Source: Crambe crambe (lineage: Eukaryota; Porifera; Demospongiae; Poecilosclerida; Crambeidae). Taken from it: a DNA stretch of 64,000 nucleotides. This document shows positions 1 to 10,747 of this stretch, piece after piece (within the stretch, counting starts at the first letter, position 1; every line of letters begins with the position of its first letter). The notes under the pieces are model-generated. The model worked only from the letters and a program-made list of their open reading frames with translations, did not search any database and was not told the origin of the DNA. The DNA lies in assembly GCA_963924555.1 (NCBI GenBank), contig OZ004594.1, forward strand, positions 4,495,563-4,559,562, in the 5' to 3' direction. Made by a program: the position numbers and the translations under genes.

Positions 1-1471
1 TTGTCATCATCAACTGATTCAGCTTCTTATCCTTTTGTGCCACTTCCCATTTCTTATCAAAGCCTTCACAGCCACCAACAGTATTCAGATCCTTAGGAAA
101 GTAGGGAAGCATCATACGAAATCCTTCTTTTATACCATCAATTCCACATTGTATGGGTGGAATCTCATCTTTACTTTCGAAATTAATCAGGAATTCTAGA
201 GTGTTCCGAAGAAGATAAGAAAGAAGGCATTGTGCTTTTGTGCTCAATTCTTCATTCGTTGGGTGCTTCGACAAAAACTCTTCGACTATATTGAATAAAG
301 AGCTATTCTTTGTTAGCACAACATTAAGGACAGCAAATGCAGTTACATAGCTCTTTAATAAAGTATTTCGATGTTCTTCATGGCTTAATTTTTCGCCATT
401 TTTTTCTTTGAGAAAAGCAGGTAGTCCAGTGTCTATTGCATGCTTCAGCCCCCATTTCAGTGCATTTTTGACTTCTTGATTAAACTCCATATCATCAATC
501 AGTTTGAAAATATAGTTGAGGAAAAAATGTATCGAGCTATTAAAAGAAGCTTTGTCTTCAGCATTCAACTTTCCTTGCTGCATTAACAGCCTAACCATAT
601 TAAACGAGTTCCCAAAAATGCCAATAGTATGCCCTTCATCATCCTTGAAATATTCTGCATACTTTTTGATCATATTTCTTGTAATACTGTTTAATAAATC
701 CCAATAATCAATGGCCTGCTCTATTTGGACAATTTCTCTGGAGACACTCTCAGAATGGGGAAGTATAGATGATAGAAGGCCTAGTAAAGTTTTATAGTAC
801 GATTTGAAATCAGTCTTGGTTAGCAATTCTTGCAGCCCCTTTAATATGGAATTATTCTGATTGCCAAAATTCATAAGTTTCTTTAGAACTTCAGAATAAC
901 CTGGCAGTGCATGCTTTACAAGGCAAGTGAAATAATTTTCAATTAGCATATATGTTTCCTTTTCAAATGTTGGAATCTTTATGGTCTCATTAGACATGTT
1001 GTCAGTCGTAGATTCACTTTTTGCTAAGCTAATATCTGACATTCGTGAGCCTTTAATTTTGCTGGAGCGATCCCTCCTGCTGTTGACATTAGATCTCAGC
1101 TCATCTTGCATGTCCGAAATCTCTCCAAGAATTTTTGAAAAAAGAGACAGGAATTTTCCTTTAACTTGTTTGTTAAGCATTGAAGATCTTGCTCTATCTG
1201 TGCTCAAGATATCGTTCAACATCAGAAATATATCCTTGTTGAATTTTATTTCATGCTGAGCATTGCTGTCGCGAGAAGAACCATAAGGAAGTGAGAAGGA
1301 GTGGAATGGCCATGGTAGGACATTCCTTATTCCCTGATGGCTGGCTTCTCTACTATGCTTAGCAGCCAAGAGATCTGAGAGCAGCTGATTCACCACATCT
1401 TCACTAGTGTAGGGTGCAGAATGCACAACAGCAAAGATCACTGTTAAAACTAAAAGCCTTGTCAAAGACAT
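1..1471 (-). CDS. Secreted protein of unknown function, C-terminus outside the window
   Basis: One reading frame stays open from an ATG at 1471 to the window edge, 490 codons with no stop. It starts with a hydrophobic stretch of about 18 residues ending in HSAP, a good signal peptide with likely cleavage after Ser. The mature part is helix-rich and hydrophilic, with a Lys/Arg-rich segment near residues 130-160 (SRRDRSSKIKG). Cysteines are few: one near residue 190 and three in the last 80 visible residues (QCLL, IQCG, GGCEG). No intron is needed in the visible part. I do not recognise a family. The length without a stop and the signal peptide make it a real gene; secretion is inferred and the role is unknown. 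Confidence 0.8.
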   Translation of the reverse strand, partial: MSLTRLLVLTVIFAVVHSAPYTSEDVVNQLLSDLLAAKHSREASHQGIRNVLPWPFHSFSLPYGSSRDSNAQHEIKFNKDIFLMLNDILSTDRARSSMLNKQVKGKFLSLFSKILGEISDMQDELRSNVNSRRDRSSKIKGSRMSDISLAKSESTTDNMSNETIKIPTFEKETYMLIENYFTCLVKHALPGYSEVLKKLMNFGNQNNSILKGLQELLTKTDFKSYYKTLLGLLSSILPHSESVSREIVQIEQAIDYWDLLNSITRNMIKKYAEYFKDDEGHTIGIFGNSFNMVRLLMQQGKLNAEDKASFNSSIHFFLNYIFKLIDDMEFNQEVKNALKWGLKHAIDTGLPAFLKEKNGEKLSHEEHRNTLLKSYVTAFAVLNVVLTKNSSLFNIVEEFLSKHPTNEELSTKAQCLLSYLLRNTLEFLINFESKDEIPPIQCGIDGIKEGFRMMLPYFPKDLNTVGGCEGFDKKWEVAQKDKKLNQLMMT

Positions 1472-2529
1472 TCTTCTGAAATGTGTGTCACAATAATCAT
1501 CGATTTTGGCTGACTGCAGTCGATTATAATACGTATGTGCTTTAAAAGCTAGGAGTGGGTATACGTTTTTACTCTAAATATTGCTATATATAGTCTAAAT
1601 CCTTGCTCACTGGTGCATTGGTGTACTTTGAGCATATCTCTTGTGAATACCATCTCTCTCAGTAGTACAAAAGTTTCTGTAATGTTGATAATACAATGAT
1701 TATCCCAATTCTACAGAGTTTTTAAAGTCTATAGTCACAGCGTCAGTGCGAAACAGTCACAGGAATCAGTTGTGAAGACATTCAATTGGGTCTTTGAAGT
1801 AAGTTATCACAACTGTTGAGAAGTATTCTTTCAGATCCTTGGATGTATTTTCATGCACCCTATGAGAACCATGTATGATTTACAATTATTACATCTTTGG
1901 GAGAGAAACCCTATGTTCCAAAAGTTACAAGACTATACTAAACAAGTGAGCACAAAAAATTTCTTCTGAATAAAAAATGAAGTAGGGATAGCCATAAAAC
2001 ATAGCTGCATTATTACTAAGTATTCCTATCACTCCTAGCCCTCCTAATTTCAATAACCACACCTATATATACTAGCCACCCAACTTAAATCCCTACTTGG
2101 CTGTGAACCTCTACCAAATAGTGGACACGTAACTTTCCTGACCTCCAGTTTCTCATATTTTCCTTATCTTGAAAATCTTCTGCAGCAAATGCAATTAAGT
2201 TGTTGGTAATACGTAGAGAGCCAATAGGAATGAGAGAAACCAGACCTCAGTTCACTTTCCCACTGTGGTGAATGGATAAAATGTCTGCTAGGCCTAAAGT
2301 GAACATAGCCTGATTAAGCGTGGCCATAATTTTTATCCACTTTTTCTCAAAAATAGACCCAAAGTTGGCAGATTAATCTGACTTAAATCATAGCCAAGTT
2401 CAAGTTCATACCTCCTCCAAATGATGAAAACCTGCTCTTTGAAATCCTGATGTTGACAGACAACAAACAAACAACACACAAAGTGAAGCCCTCTCATGCA
2501 TGCATGCTTTATAGAGTTAATGAGTGACT
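1472..2529. other. Intergenic region with a half copy of a foldback MITE
   Basis: No reading frame supports a gene. Bases about 1945-2100 match one arm of the palindromic element at 56666-57140, sharing GAGC.CAAAAAATTTCTTCTGAATA, the AAGTAGGGATAGCCATAAAA end and the inner CCCAACTTAAATCCCTACT. The remainder is AT-rich with nothing recognisable. Confidence 0.6.
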
Positions 2530-2538
2530 AATGGAAGA

Positions 2539-3293
2539 TAGCCTCGTTCCCAGGCTCTCAGTGAAACGGGAAACGGGAAATGTGGGGGCGGAAAGGAGAG
2601 CCTGGTTTCTACTGCAGACCGGATCCCTCACATTCCGGGGGATTTGGATTCCCTCCGTACTTTCCCGTTTTTGATTTCATCATAAAATATTTTGTCTATA
2701 TAATCAGCGTTTTTTTGTGCAAGATGGCGAGTTCGTTTCTGAGAGTGTTTCTTCTAGCGTTTCTTCAAGCGATTCAAGTTCCCATGCACTATCCGCAAGC
2801 GCTTTCTCATGCCCTGTCAATGCTTGGTTTACCCGAACTGTTGCTGAAGGAAGAGCAGAAGCTGGCTATCCGAGCTGTATTTGATGGCAAGGATATGTTC
2901 GTGCCTCTGCTCTCAAGGGATCTCCGCAAAGAAGATCTGGTCAGCTCTTTGAAGCTAGTAATGTTTGCAGTTGCCTTCTCCAAGGAAACTATTCTCCTCT
3001 TGCAAGCTTAACAGATGTGTGATGGGAAGGGGTCATCTGGAGCTAGCTCAGGGACATCCAGGAGTTTGTTGATCCTAAAAGCCCACTTCTATGATAATCC
3101 AGAACTGCTGAACAAGGCAATGGCTGCACTCTGCAATTTCGTACTACGCGCGTTTGTACTAATTGTGACGTTCAATCGTGTTATGAATATAATTATGTGG
3201 TCAAAAATTACACGCCCGTGCGTGCAGTAGAAACCAGGCTCTCCTTTCCGCCTCCACATTTCCCGTTTCACTGAGAGCCTGGGAACGAGGCTA
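2539..3293. mobile_element. Mutator-like (MULE) non-autonomous element with a helicase-like fragment
   Basis: The ends are inverted repeats of about 75 bp beginning TAGCCTCGTTCCCAGGCTC. They are flanked by a perfect 9-bp direct repeat, AATGGAAGA, at 2530-2538 and 3294-3302. A 9-bp target duplication with long terminal inverted repeats is the hallmark of Mutator-like elements. The left repeat carries an 8-base internal duplication of GGGAAAC type that the right one lacks. No transposase is present. The interior holds a captured reading frame, listed separately. Confidence 0.85.
2724..3011 (+). pseudogene. Captured RecQ/DEAD-helicase-like N-terminal fragment
   Basis: The frame from the ATG at 2724 (MASSFLRVF...) runs about 95 codons inside the MULE. 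Its middle part, LKEEQKLAIRAVFDGKDMFV, resembles the region before Walker A in RecQ-type helicases, where a Q-motif-like segment leads to an xGKD(V/M)FV strand followed by a phosphate loop. The loop itself is missing: after FVPL the sequence no longer fits a helicase. This looks like a transduplicated host gene fragment rather than a working gene. The family call rests on one motif and is moderate. Confidence 0.45.
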
Positions 3294-3302
3294 AATGGAA
3301 GA

Positions 3303-4032
3303 GAGCCATGATCGCTAAAGTTTATGTATTGTGGCTTGTTGATTTCAGTCAAAATAGCTACTCCTGGCTTAATAATAACAAAGTGAATAGGTAAAATGTT
3401 TTGCTATTCTTTAGTGTACATGGAATTGAAGCTGTTGTAATGTGCAGCGATTATTCTCATAGACATCTTTACCACGCAGTTTTCTCAATTCTTCTAGACT
3501 TTATTTCTAAGTAGCCTTCTTGTGATTGATATTCTCTGTTATCCGCTTATTTTTTGAGCAATAAAATTTTATACCAGTTTTCTTTCTTATAAGCACAGTG
3601 CCATGCAGCACATAGTACAACAGGGATGATTTGTAGATTTTTGTACATGAATGATACAATAGTGCTCAGACACATAAATCTGTTTACTATGCCTGTCGAT
3701 GTACACTAACTTGGGCTGGCCTCTTCTACAAGATACAGCACCAACGAGGACAGTTATAAGAGCCACAAGACTAGTCATTCATACATTAGCTAATCTATTG
3801 TTATCTAGCCACACCCATTGATTGAAGTATTTACTCTCATGTGTCATTGCATTCAATCAGTTATGCAGTAAAATCTGATTTTTTAACTTCTAATCTTGCT
3901 ACACAACCCAGTGGCTCAACACTAATCATTATTCATTCTTAATGAACATGTGACCTCTCATGAATCCTGTTAGACACACCTTATCACTCAAAACATCAAT
4001 AAACTGCAACCAGTTTGTCAGCTACGAACAGC
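3303..4032. other. Intergenic region upstream of the first reductase gene
   Basis: No supportable gene is seen. Short open frames here overlap on both strands and lack family features. The only signal found is the CATGTGACC box listed separately. Confidence 0.6.
3947..3955 (+). promoter_or_regulatory. CATGTGACC box upstream of reductase gene 1
   Basis: CATGTGACC lies 78 bases before the ATG at 4033. The same 8-9 base word recurs at a similar place before reductase gene 2 and all three sulfatase genes. CATGTGA is the E-box/M-box form bound by MiT/TFE-type bHLH-zip factors in other animals; binding here is inference. Confidence 0.45.
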
Positions 4033-5043
4033 ATGGAAGTAAAGTTCCTTATTGTCAGTACAGTGATAGCCTGCTTTCCAGTCGATGCAGTAATGGAAGC
4101 ACCAACTGTTCCCTTAAAGAATGCTGCCAAGCCTGGTATGAAGATGCCTGTGACAGGCATTGGTACGTGGGGATATGTACATGAACAAGGCACTGGTAAA
4201 CCTGGAGAAGTCTGGAATGACACTGTTGCAGAGAAGGCAATAAAGGAATGGCTTGCTCTTGGAGGACGACGCATCGACGGCTCTTTGGGGTACGAAGATC
4301 AAATTGGTGTGGGGAAAGCTGTAAAAGCAAGTGGAATTCCTAGACAAGAGATCTTTATGACTTCAAAAGTGTCACTTGCAGGATATAATGAAACTTTCAC
4401 ACAAATGGATCAGATTCTTAGTGACCTTCAAATGGATTATGTTGATCTTCTCCTCATACACGTTCCTATTGTATGGAGTCAAGGTGCAGACCCAGCTTGT
4501 CAGGACAACTTACCCTCCTGGAGAAGTTGCCGTCAGTCTGTGTGGAAGGCATTAGAAAAACTCTTTAATGATGGAAAAGCACTTGCAATTGGTGTGTCTA
4601 ATTTTGAGCAAAAACATTTGGAGGATATTATGATGATGAATAGTACCATTCCTTCTGTCAATCAAGTTGAGTATCATCCATATTGGCACGAAGATGACTT
4701 AGTTCAATATTGCCAGAAAAATAACATAGTTTTTAACAGCTATGCACCTGTTGGCACTCCAGACTGGGCACCCACAGAACGACACTGGAATGGCACCATA
4801 ATAGAGCTACCTCTTATACAAAGCATTGCCAAGGCACACGATCGTACACCAGCACAAGTTCTACAGAGGTGGGCGTGGCAACAAGGAATAGTGGTGAACC
4901 CACGTACAATGAACCTTGATCATATGAAAGAAAATTTGAGTTTTTTCAACTTTGAACTTACAGATGCTGAAATGAAACAGATTTCAACCATCAAGCCCCC
5001 ACAAAATCCCAAGGTGTGTCCTGATTATCGTAATGCAAAATAA
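4033..5043 (+). CDS. Aldo/keto reductase with signal peptide, copy 1
   Basis: The protein has 336 residues and no intron. It is an NAD(P)H-dependent aldo/keto reductase. The catalytic tetrad is complete: Asp82 and Tyr87 in RRIDGSLGYEDQ, Lys112 in FMTSKV and His143 in LLLIHVP. The C-terminal cofactor segment NPRTMNLDHMKENL is present. Residues 1-20 form a hydrophobic signal peptide, unusual for a family that is mostly cytosolic. Four N-glycosylation sequons (NDT, NET, NST, NGT) agree with a secretory location. I chose the ATG at 4033 because it opens the signal peptide; the open frame upstream has no ATG. AATAAA lies at 5151. Substrate unknown. Confidence 0.9.
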   Translation: MEVKFLIVSTVIACFPVDAVMEAPTVPLKNAAKPGMKMPVTGIGTWGYVHEQGTGKPGEVWNDTVAEKAIKEWLALGGRRIDGSLGYEDQIGVGKAVKASGIPRQEIFMTSKVSLAGYNETFTQMDQILSDLQMDYVDLLLIHVPIVWSQGADPACQDNLPSWRSCRQSVWKALEKLFNDGKALAIGVSNFEQKHLEDIMMMNSTIPSVNQVEYHPYWHEDDLVQYCQKNNIVFNSYAPVGTPDWAPTERHWNGTIIELPLIQSIAKAHDRTPAQVLQRWAWQQGIVVNPRTMNLDHMKENLSFFNFELTDAEMKQISTIKPPQNPKVCPDYRNAK

Positions 5044-5864
5044 AAAGCAGAATTCTTTTCAGACCATGTGAACGGAACCTCTGTTGTTGTTTTTTAGCAT
5101 TTGAAATGTTTTAATGTCTGTTTTATATTGATTTCCTTATTTGTATTGCAAATAAATTTTTGAAAGATTAAAAAAATTTTATCTTAAAAAAAGAATCTTA
5201 AAAGATATTTGCATTTTGTTTTACATGCCATGTCATTTAACTATTGGGTATTGTCTTTGAATATGCATTACCAATTAGCTAGATACTTAGCACAATCAGC
5301 TCATAGTCACTTTAAAAAGGTCATGTTGTGTTTTTGAAATAGCTACATTAACAGTAGCTAACAGGGATTAATCACATCACCCTTGTATTTTTGTACAGGA
5401 TCAGATGTGCACCACATTTTTAGATATGTCTAAGTGATATGGATACTCAGAGACTAGTAATCTGATATACCATGTGGTATCAGAAATACTTGAAAAAGCC
5501 CAGAGTTCACATAAAAATAATTTGGGGGCATGTGAGCGCAAAAGTTGCATCATACTAAAGCACTTCGGATAGTTATTAGCAAAATGTTATCAAGAGTATT
5601 GCCAAACAACAATTAATCTGTGACTGTTTTGATAACCAGAGTTATAACTCCACAGGAATTGTAGTGATTTCAAAATAATGTTCCTATTTAGTCTGATTAG
5701 TATTACTTGAATTTTTTTTCTAATTAGTTCATTTAATAGTATTCACATGGTTCACTTGTGAGCATGTCCCTAAACATGTGACCCCCCATGAATCTCGTCA
5801 GTACTTCTTTCTGCAGAACTAGAAGTCATTCATTGTTTTGTTTTTATAGACATAAACTGAAGCA
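5044..5864. other. Intergenic spacer between reductase genes 1 and 2
   Basis: No coding signal. It holds the 3' end of gene 1, with AATAAA at 5151-5156, and the promoter region of gene 2. Confidence 0.6.
5775..5783 (+). promoter_or_regulatory. CATGTGACC box upstream of reductase gene 2
   Basis: CATGTGACC lies 82 bases before the ATG at 5865, nearly the same distance as in gene 1. A following CATGAATC word is also shared with gene 1 (3958-3966 region), so this is a conserved promoter block. Confidence 0.45.
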
Positions 5865-6881
5865 ATGAGTGTAAAACTATTATTTCTAGTTATCTTTGCA
5901 GTGAGTGCCCTGCTTCCAGTTCACCTAAAAGGAGAGGTGCCGAGTGTGCCTTTGAAGAATGCTGCCAAGCCTGGTCTAATGATGCCCTTCACAGGTCTTG
6001 GTACTGGGGCATATGTGCATCCATCTGATGTGGGCATACCAGGAGAAATGTGGAATGACACTGTTGCAGAGAAAGCTGTAAAAGAATGGCTAGCTCTAGG
6101 AGGTCGTCGCATTGATGGCTCCTGGACATATTTTGATCAAGGAGGCATAGCAAATGCTATAAAGTCTAGTGGAATTCCAAGAGAAAATATTTTTGTGACT
6201 TCAAAAGTATCCCTCTATGGATACAATGAAACGTTTACACAGATGGATCAGATTCTTCGTGAACTACAAATGGACTATGTGGATCTTCTTTTAATCCATT
6301 TTCCACAAGTCACCAATGCTAGTACAGATCCAGCTTGTCAGAAAAATGTGTCTTCTTGGAGAGGTTGTCGTCAGTCAGTGTGGAAAGCCATGGAGAAAAT
6401 CTTTAGTGATGGAAAGGCATTAGCAATTGGAGTGTCCAATTTTGAACAGAAACACTTGGAAGATATTATTATGATGAACAGTACTGTTCCATGTCTCAAT
6501 CAAATTGAATTTCATCCGTACTGGCATGAAGATGACTTAGTTGAGTATTGCAAAGCTAACGACATAGTCTTCAACAGTTATTCACCACTCGGAACTCCAG
6601 ACTGGGCACCAGCTAAACATAACTGGAATGGCACCATATTAGAGCTACCTCTTATAGAGAACATAGCCAAGACTCATGATCGCACACCAGGACAAGTCCT
6701 GCAGAGATGGCAGTGGCAGCTAGGAATACCAGTGAATGCACGCACCATGAAACCTGATCATATGAAGGAAAATTTGAATTTTTTTGACTTTGAACTTTCA
6801 GACACTGAAATGAAGCAAATTTCAACCATCAAATCACCACCTGATCCTAAAGTCTGTCCATATTATGAACATATCAAATAG
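5865..6881 (+). CDS. Aldo/keto reductase with signal peptide, copy 2
   Basis: The protein has 338 residues in one exon and is a close paralogue of copy 1. It begins with a signal peptide (MSVKLLFLVIFAVSALLP). The tetrad is Asp84, Tyr89 (RRIDGSWTYFDQ), Lys114 (VTSKV) and His145 (LLLIHFP). The C-terminal cofactor region reads NARTMKPDHMKENL. The same sequons as copy 1 (WNDT, YNET, MNST, WNGT) are kept. It differs from copies 1 and 3 around residues 48-62, the loop after the first strand, where it reads GTGAYVHPSDVG. The divergence of the loop next to the active site suggests a different substrate, but this is inference. Confidence 0.9.
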   Translation: MSVKLLFLVIFAVSALLPVHLKGEVPSVPLKNAAKPGLMMPFTGLGTGAYVHPSDVGIPGEMWNDTVAEKAVKEWLALGGRRIDGSWTYFDQGGIANAIKSSGIPRENIFVTSKVSLYGYNETFTQMDQILRELQMDYVDLLLIHFPQVTNASTDPACQKNVSSWRGCRQSVWKAMEKIFSDGKALAIGVSNFEQKHLEDIIMMNSTVPCLNQIEFHPYWHEDDLVEYCKANDIVFNSYSPLGTPDWAPAKHNWNGTILELPLIENIAKTHDRTPGQVLQRWQWQLGIPVNARTMKPDHMKENLNFFDFELSDTEMKQISTIKSPPDPKVCPYYEHIK

Positions 6882-7099
6882 AAAGTAATTAATCTTCTGT
6901 ATTGATTGGCGAGCGAGCGAAGCGAGCGAAGCCCCACACTAATTGGTCAAAATGGAAAATTGCGATATTTATATGTTACACGTACGTCACTCAAAATGCG
7001 CATGCGCTTACACATGCGCATGAAATAGCTACTAAGCAACGTCATAATAAGCAATCATTTTCCTTAAGCTTGAAGTTGAAACACTATTGTAGCGAGTAT

Positions 7100-7413
7100 T
7101 ATGGAACCCAGAGAACCAGAAAACAAGCGAAGGAGGGTCCCAGAACACCCTCTGGAAACTGACCAGCAAAGAAGAGCAAGACCTCATGAAAGAAATGAAA
7201 GAGACAGAGCTAGAAGGAGAACAGAGTCAAAGGAACAGAGAAAAATAAGACTAGCAAAGAAATGCGACAGATAGAGCCAGGAGGAGGGAATGTGCAGAGT
7301 CAGCAGAAGATAATGCTGCAAGAGCAGAGCAAATGAGAGCCAGAAGGAGAGCAGAGTCAGCAGAACACAGAGCTGCCAGATTAGAGCAAATGAGGCCTCA
7401 TTATTTGAGAGAC
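7100..7413 (+). pseudogene. STPR-like arginine-rich reading-frame relic (unit 1)
   Basis: From the ATG near 7100 the frame reads MEPREPENKRRR and continues into ERDRARRRTESKEQRKIRLA before a TAG. A one-base shift reopens it as RARRRAESAEHRAARLEQMR and it ends in LRD-stop. The repeated RARRRxESxExRxxRLxxMR unit of about 23 residues is the STPR type of DNA-binding repeat, common in the N-terminal parts of Helitron and other transposon proteins. It is broken by one frameshift and short, so not functional as it stands. Confidence 0.5.
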
Positions 7414-7794
7414 TAGCTACTGAGTCTGAACAGGAGTGGTAGCCTGGGTTCAGGGAATGCACCAAGTCAGTTAACAACCTGAATAGCTAGAATCGAAAGT
7501 CACTGTTGGGGCTATATAATCATAAGTGAAGAAGGAGCACATTGAAATGACCACTGGCTGCTTGCTCGCCCAACTAATGCTATACGAGCATCTCTAGTTT
7601 TTGGCGAGCGAGCGAAGCGAGCGAAGCCCCACACTAATTGGTCAAAATGGAAAATTGCGATATTTATATGTTACACGTACGTCACTCAAAATGCGCATGC
7701 GCTTACACATGCGCATGAAATAGCTACTAAGCAACGTCATAATAAGCAATCATTTTCCTTAAGCTTGAAGTTGAAACACTATTGTAGCGAGTAT

Positions 7795-8108
7795 TATGGA
7801 ACCCAGAGAACCAGAAAACAAGCGAAGGAGGGTCCCAGAACACCCTCTGGAAACTGACCAGCAAAGAAGAGCAAGACCTCATGAAAGAAATGAAAGAGAC
7901 AGAGCTAGAAGGAGAACAGAGTCAAAGGAACAGAGAAAAATAAGACTAGCAAAGAAATGCGACAGATAGAGCCAGGAGGAGGGAATGTGCAGAGTCAGCA
8001 GAAGATAATGCTGCAAGAGCAGAGCAAATGAGAGCCAGAAGGAGAGCAGAGTCAGCAGAACACAGAGCTGCCAGATTAGAGCAAATGAGGCCTCATTATT
8101 TGAGAGAC
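7795..8108 (+). pseudogene. STPR-like arginine-rich reading-frame relic (unit 2)
   Basis: The second 695-bp unit repeats the relic, with the same stop and the same frameshift. The shared break shows that the frame was already dead when the unit was duplicated. Confidence 0.5.
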
Positions 8109-8494
8109 TAGCTACTGAGTCTGAACAGGAGTGGTAGCCTGGGTTCAGGGAATGCACCAAGTCAGTTAACAACCTGAATAGCTAGAATCGAAAGTCACTG
8201 TTGGGGCTATATAATCATAAGTGAAGAAGGAGCACATTGAAATGACCACTGGCTGCTTGCTCGCCCAACTAATGCTATACGAGCATCTCTAGTTTAGTCA
8301 GTAATTATTTTGAGTTTAAAAAAACTCACCAGAATTTTTCTTGTGCATAATTTTGTTATCCTCAAATGAATATCTAATATTAATTTTAACAAGTAATGAA
8401 AACTTGATCTAATAAAATATTCATTTATTATTAACTAATTGAAGTACCTGAAAAAAAGGCATGTCAAAAATTTGATTAATACATTGTGAATAAT

Positions 8495-9241
<747 letters not shown>

Positions 9242-10450
9242 TTACTTGATATCATTGAAATAGGGACAGACCTTGGGATCTTGTGGAGGCTTGATGGTCG
9301 AGATTTGTTTCATTTCAGTATCAGTAAGTTCAAAGTCGAAGAAGTTTAAGTTTTCCTTCATGTGATTAGGGTTCATTGTACGTGGGTTCACCACTATTCC
9401 TTGTTGCCACTCCCACCTCTGCACGACTTGTGCTGGTGTGCGATCATCATTGAAATAGGGACAGACCTTGGGATCTTGTGGAGGCTTGATGGTCGAGATT
9501 TGTTTCATTTCAGTATCAGTAAGTTCAAAGTCGAAGAAGTTTAAGTTTTCCTTCATGTGATTAGGGTTCATTGTACGTGGGTTCACCACTATTCCTTGTT
9601 GCCACTCCCACCTCTGCACGACTTGTGCTGGTGTGCGATCATGAGTCTTGGCAATGTTCTGTATAAGAGGTAGCTCTAATATGGTGCCATTCCAGTTGTG
9701 TCTAGTTGGTGCCCAGTCTGGAGTTCCAAGAGGTGCATAGCTGTTATAAACTATGTTATTTTTCTGGCAATACTGAACTAAGTCATCTTCGTGCCAATAT
9801 GGATGATACTCAACTTGATTGACAGAGGGAATGGTACTATTCATCATGACAATATCCTCCAAGTGTTTCTGCTCAAAATTAGACACCCCAATTGCAAGTG
9901 CTTTTCCATCATTAAAGAGTTTTTCCAATGCTTTCCACACTGACTGACGACAACCTCTCCATGATGGTAGATCTTTCTGACAGGCTGGGTCAGTAGTAAG
10001 AAGAATGACCTTAGGAAAGTGGATCAAGAGAAGATCGACATAGTTCATTTGAAGGTCACTAAGAATCTGATCCATTTGTATGAAAGTTTCATTGTACCCA
10101 GAAAGTAACACTTTTGAAGTCATAAAGATCTCTTGTCTAGGAATTCCACTTGCTTTTACAGCATTTCCCACACCTACTTGATCTCCATACCCCAAAGCGC
10201 CATCAATGCGTCGACCTCCAAGAGCAAGCCATTCCTTTATTGCCTTCTCTGCAACAGTATCATTCCAGACTTCTCCAGGTATACTAGTGCCTGGTTCATG
10301 TACATATCCCCATGTACCAATGCCTGCCACAGGCATCTTCATACCAGGCTTGGCAGCATTCTTCAAGAGAACACTTGGTTCGTCTGCTATGGTATGAACT
10401 GGAAACTGAAACACTACTATTGAAGTAGTCAAGAGTACTTCTGCTATCAT
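9242..10450 (-). CDS. Aldo/keto reductase with signal peptide, copy 3, with duplicated C-terminus
   Basis: The ATG at 10450 opens a 402-residue frame with a signal peptide (MIAEVLLTTSIVVFQFPVH). The tetrad is Asp83, Tyr88 (RRIDGALGYGDQ), Lys113 and His144 (LLIHFP). It is about 65 residues longer than its paralogues because the last 65 codons, from DRTPAQVV to VCPYFND, occur twice in perfect in-frame tandem. The second copy adds another cofactor-binding C-terminal segment. Either the duplication is very recent or it is an assembly artefact. The gene is convergent with copy 2 across the 695-bp repeats. No CATGTG box was found upstream, unlike copies 1 and 2. Confidence 0.88.
   Translation of the reverse strand: MIAEVLLTTSIVVFQFPVHTIADEPSVLLKNAAKPGMKMPVAGIGTWGYVHEPGTSIPGEVWNDTVAEKAIKEWLALGGRRIDGALGYGDQVGVGNAVKASGIPRQEIFMTSKVLLSGYNETFIQMDQILSDLQMNYVDLLLIHFPKVILLTTDPACQKDLPSWRGCRQSVWKALEKLFNDGKALAIGVSNFEQKHLEDIVMMNSTIPSVNQVEYHPYWHEDDLVQYCQKNNIVYNSYAPLGTPDWAPTRHNWNGTILELPLIQNIAKTHDRTPAQVVQRWEWQQGIVVNPRTMNPNHMKENLNFFDFELTDTEMKQISTIKPPQDPKVCPYFNDDRTPAQVVQRWEWQQGIVVNPRTMNPNHMKENLNFFDFELTDTEMKQISTIKPPQDPKVCPYFNDIK
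9251..9640. repeat. Perfect 195-bp tandem duplication inside a coding region
   Basis: Bases 9251-9445 recur at 9446-9640 with no difference seen. The period of 195 is a multiple of three, so the frame is kept. Confidence 0.95.
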
Positions 10451-10747
10451 ATTTCTTTATTTTTCCCTTTGTGTTAGAACTTTGACCTCTATAACAAAAT
10501 TCACATTACAATGCAATGAACATGAATAGGTGGAATAACAAATAATTGGAATTCTTAAATACGTGTGATTAGCTAAGTTTTGTGTATGATAAAAGATAAA
10601 TTATTAACCCACAGCATGTGTGAGAGTAACAGTTATAGCTAGTAGCTAGTCACTTTGTCTGTCTGTCTGTCTGTCAACATCTGGATCTCAAAAGGTGGAT
10701 GCCTTTTATCCTCCAAAGGGTTTCAGAAGTTTTATTAGCCCCATTGC

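Larger units (their letters stand above)
6907..8295. repeat. Two near-identical 695-bp tandem repeat units
   Basis: The unit beginning TTGGCGAGCGAGCGAAGCG at 6907 restarts exactly 695 bases later at 7602 and ends at 8295 with the same CATCTCTAGTTT. The two copies look identical over the long blocks I compared. The end contains GGCTGCTTGCTCGCCC, whose complement resembles the GC-rich start, so the unit may be a transposon with loose terminal repeats. A related GCTTGCTTCGCTTGCTC end is seen near 10990. Confidence 0.85.

Noticed and set aside
516-1259. Plus-strand open frames at 516-707 and 981-1259
   Set aside because: Both lie antisense to the long minus-strand frame 1-1471, which has a signal peptide and no stops; they have no family features.
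4015-4032. Longer start for reductase 1
   Set aside because: The upstream codon is TTG and would place six residues before the signal peptide. The ATG at 4033 matches the paralogues.
7184-8172. Two identical 97-codon minus-strand frames
   Set aside because: They are antisense to the arginine-rich STPR relic and arise from its purine-rich codons.
6907-8295. Helitron identification of the 695-bp units
   Set aside because: The ends lack a 5' TC and a hairpin just before a CTRR end, although the 3' side reads CTAG; evidence is insufficient.
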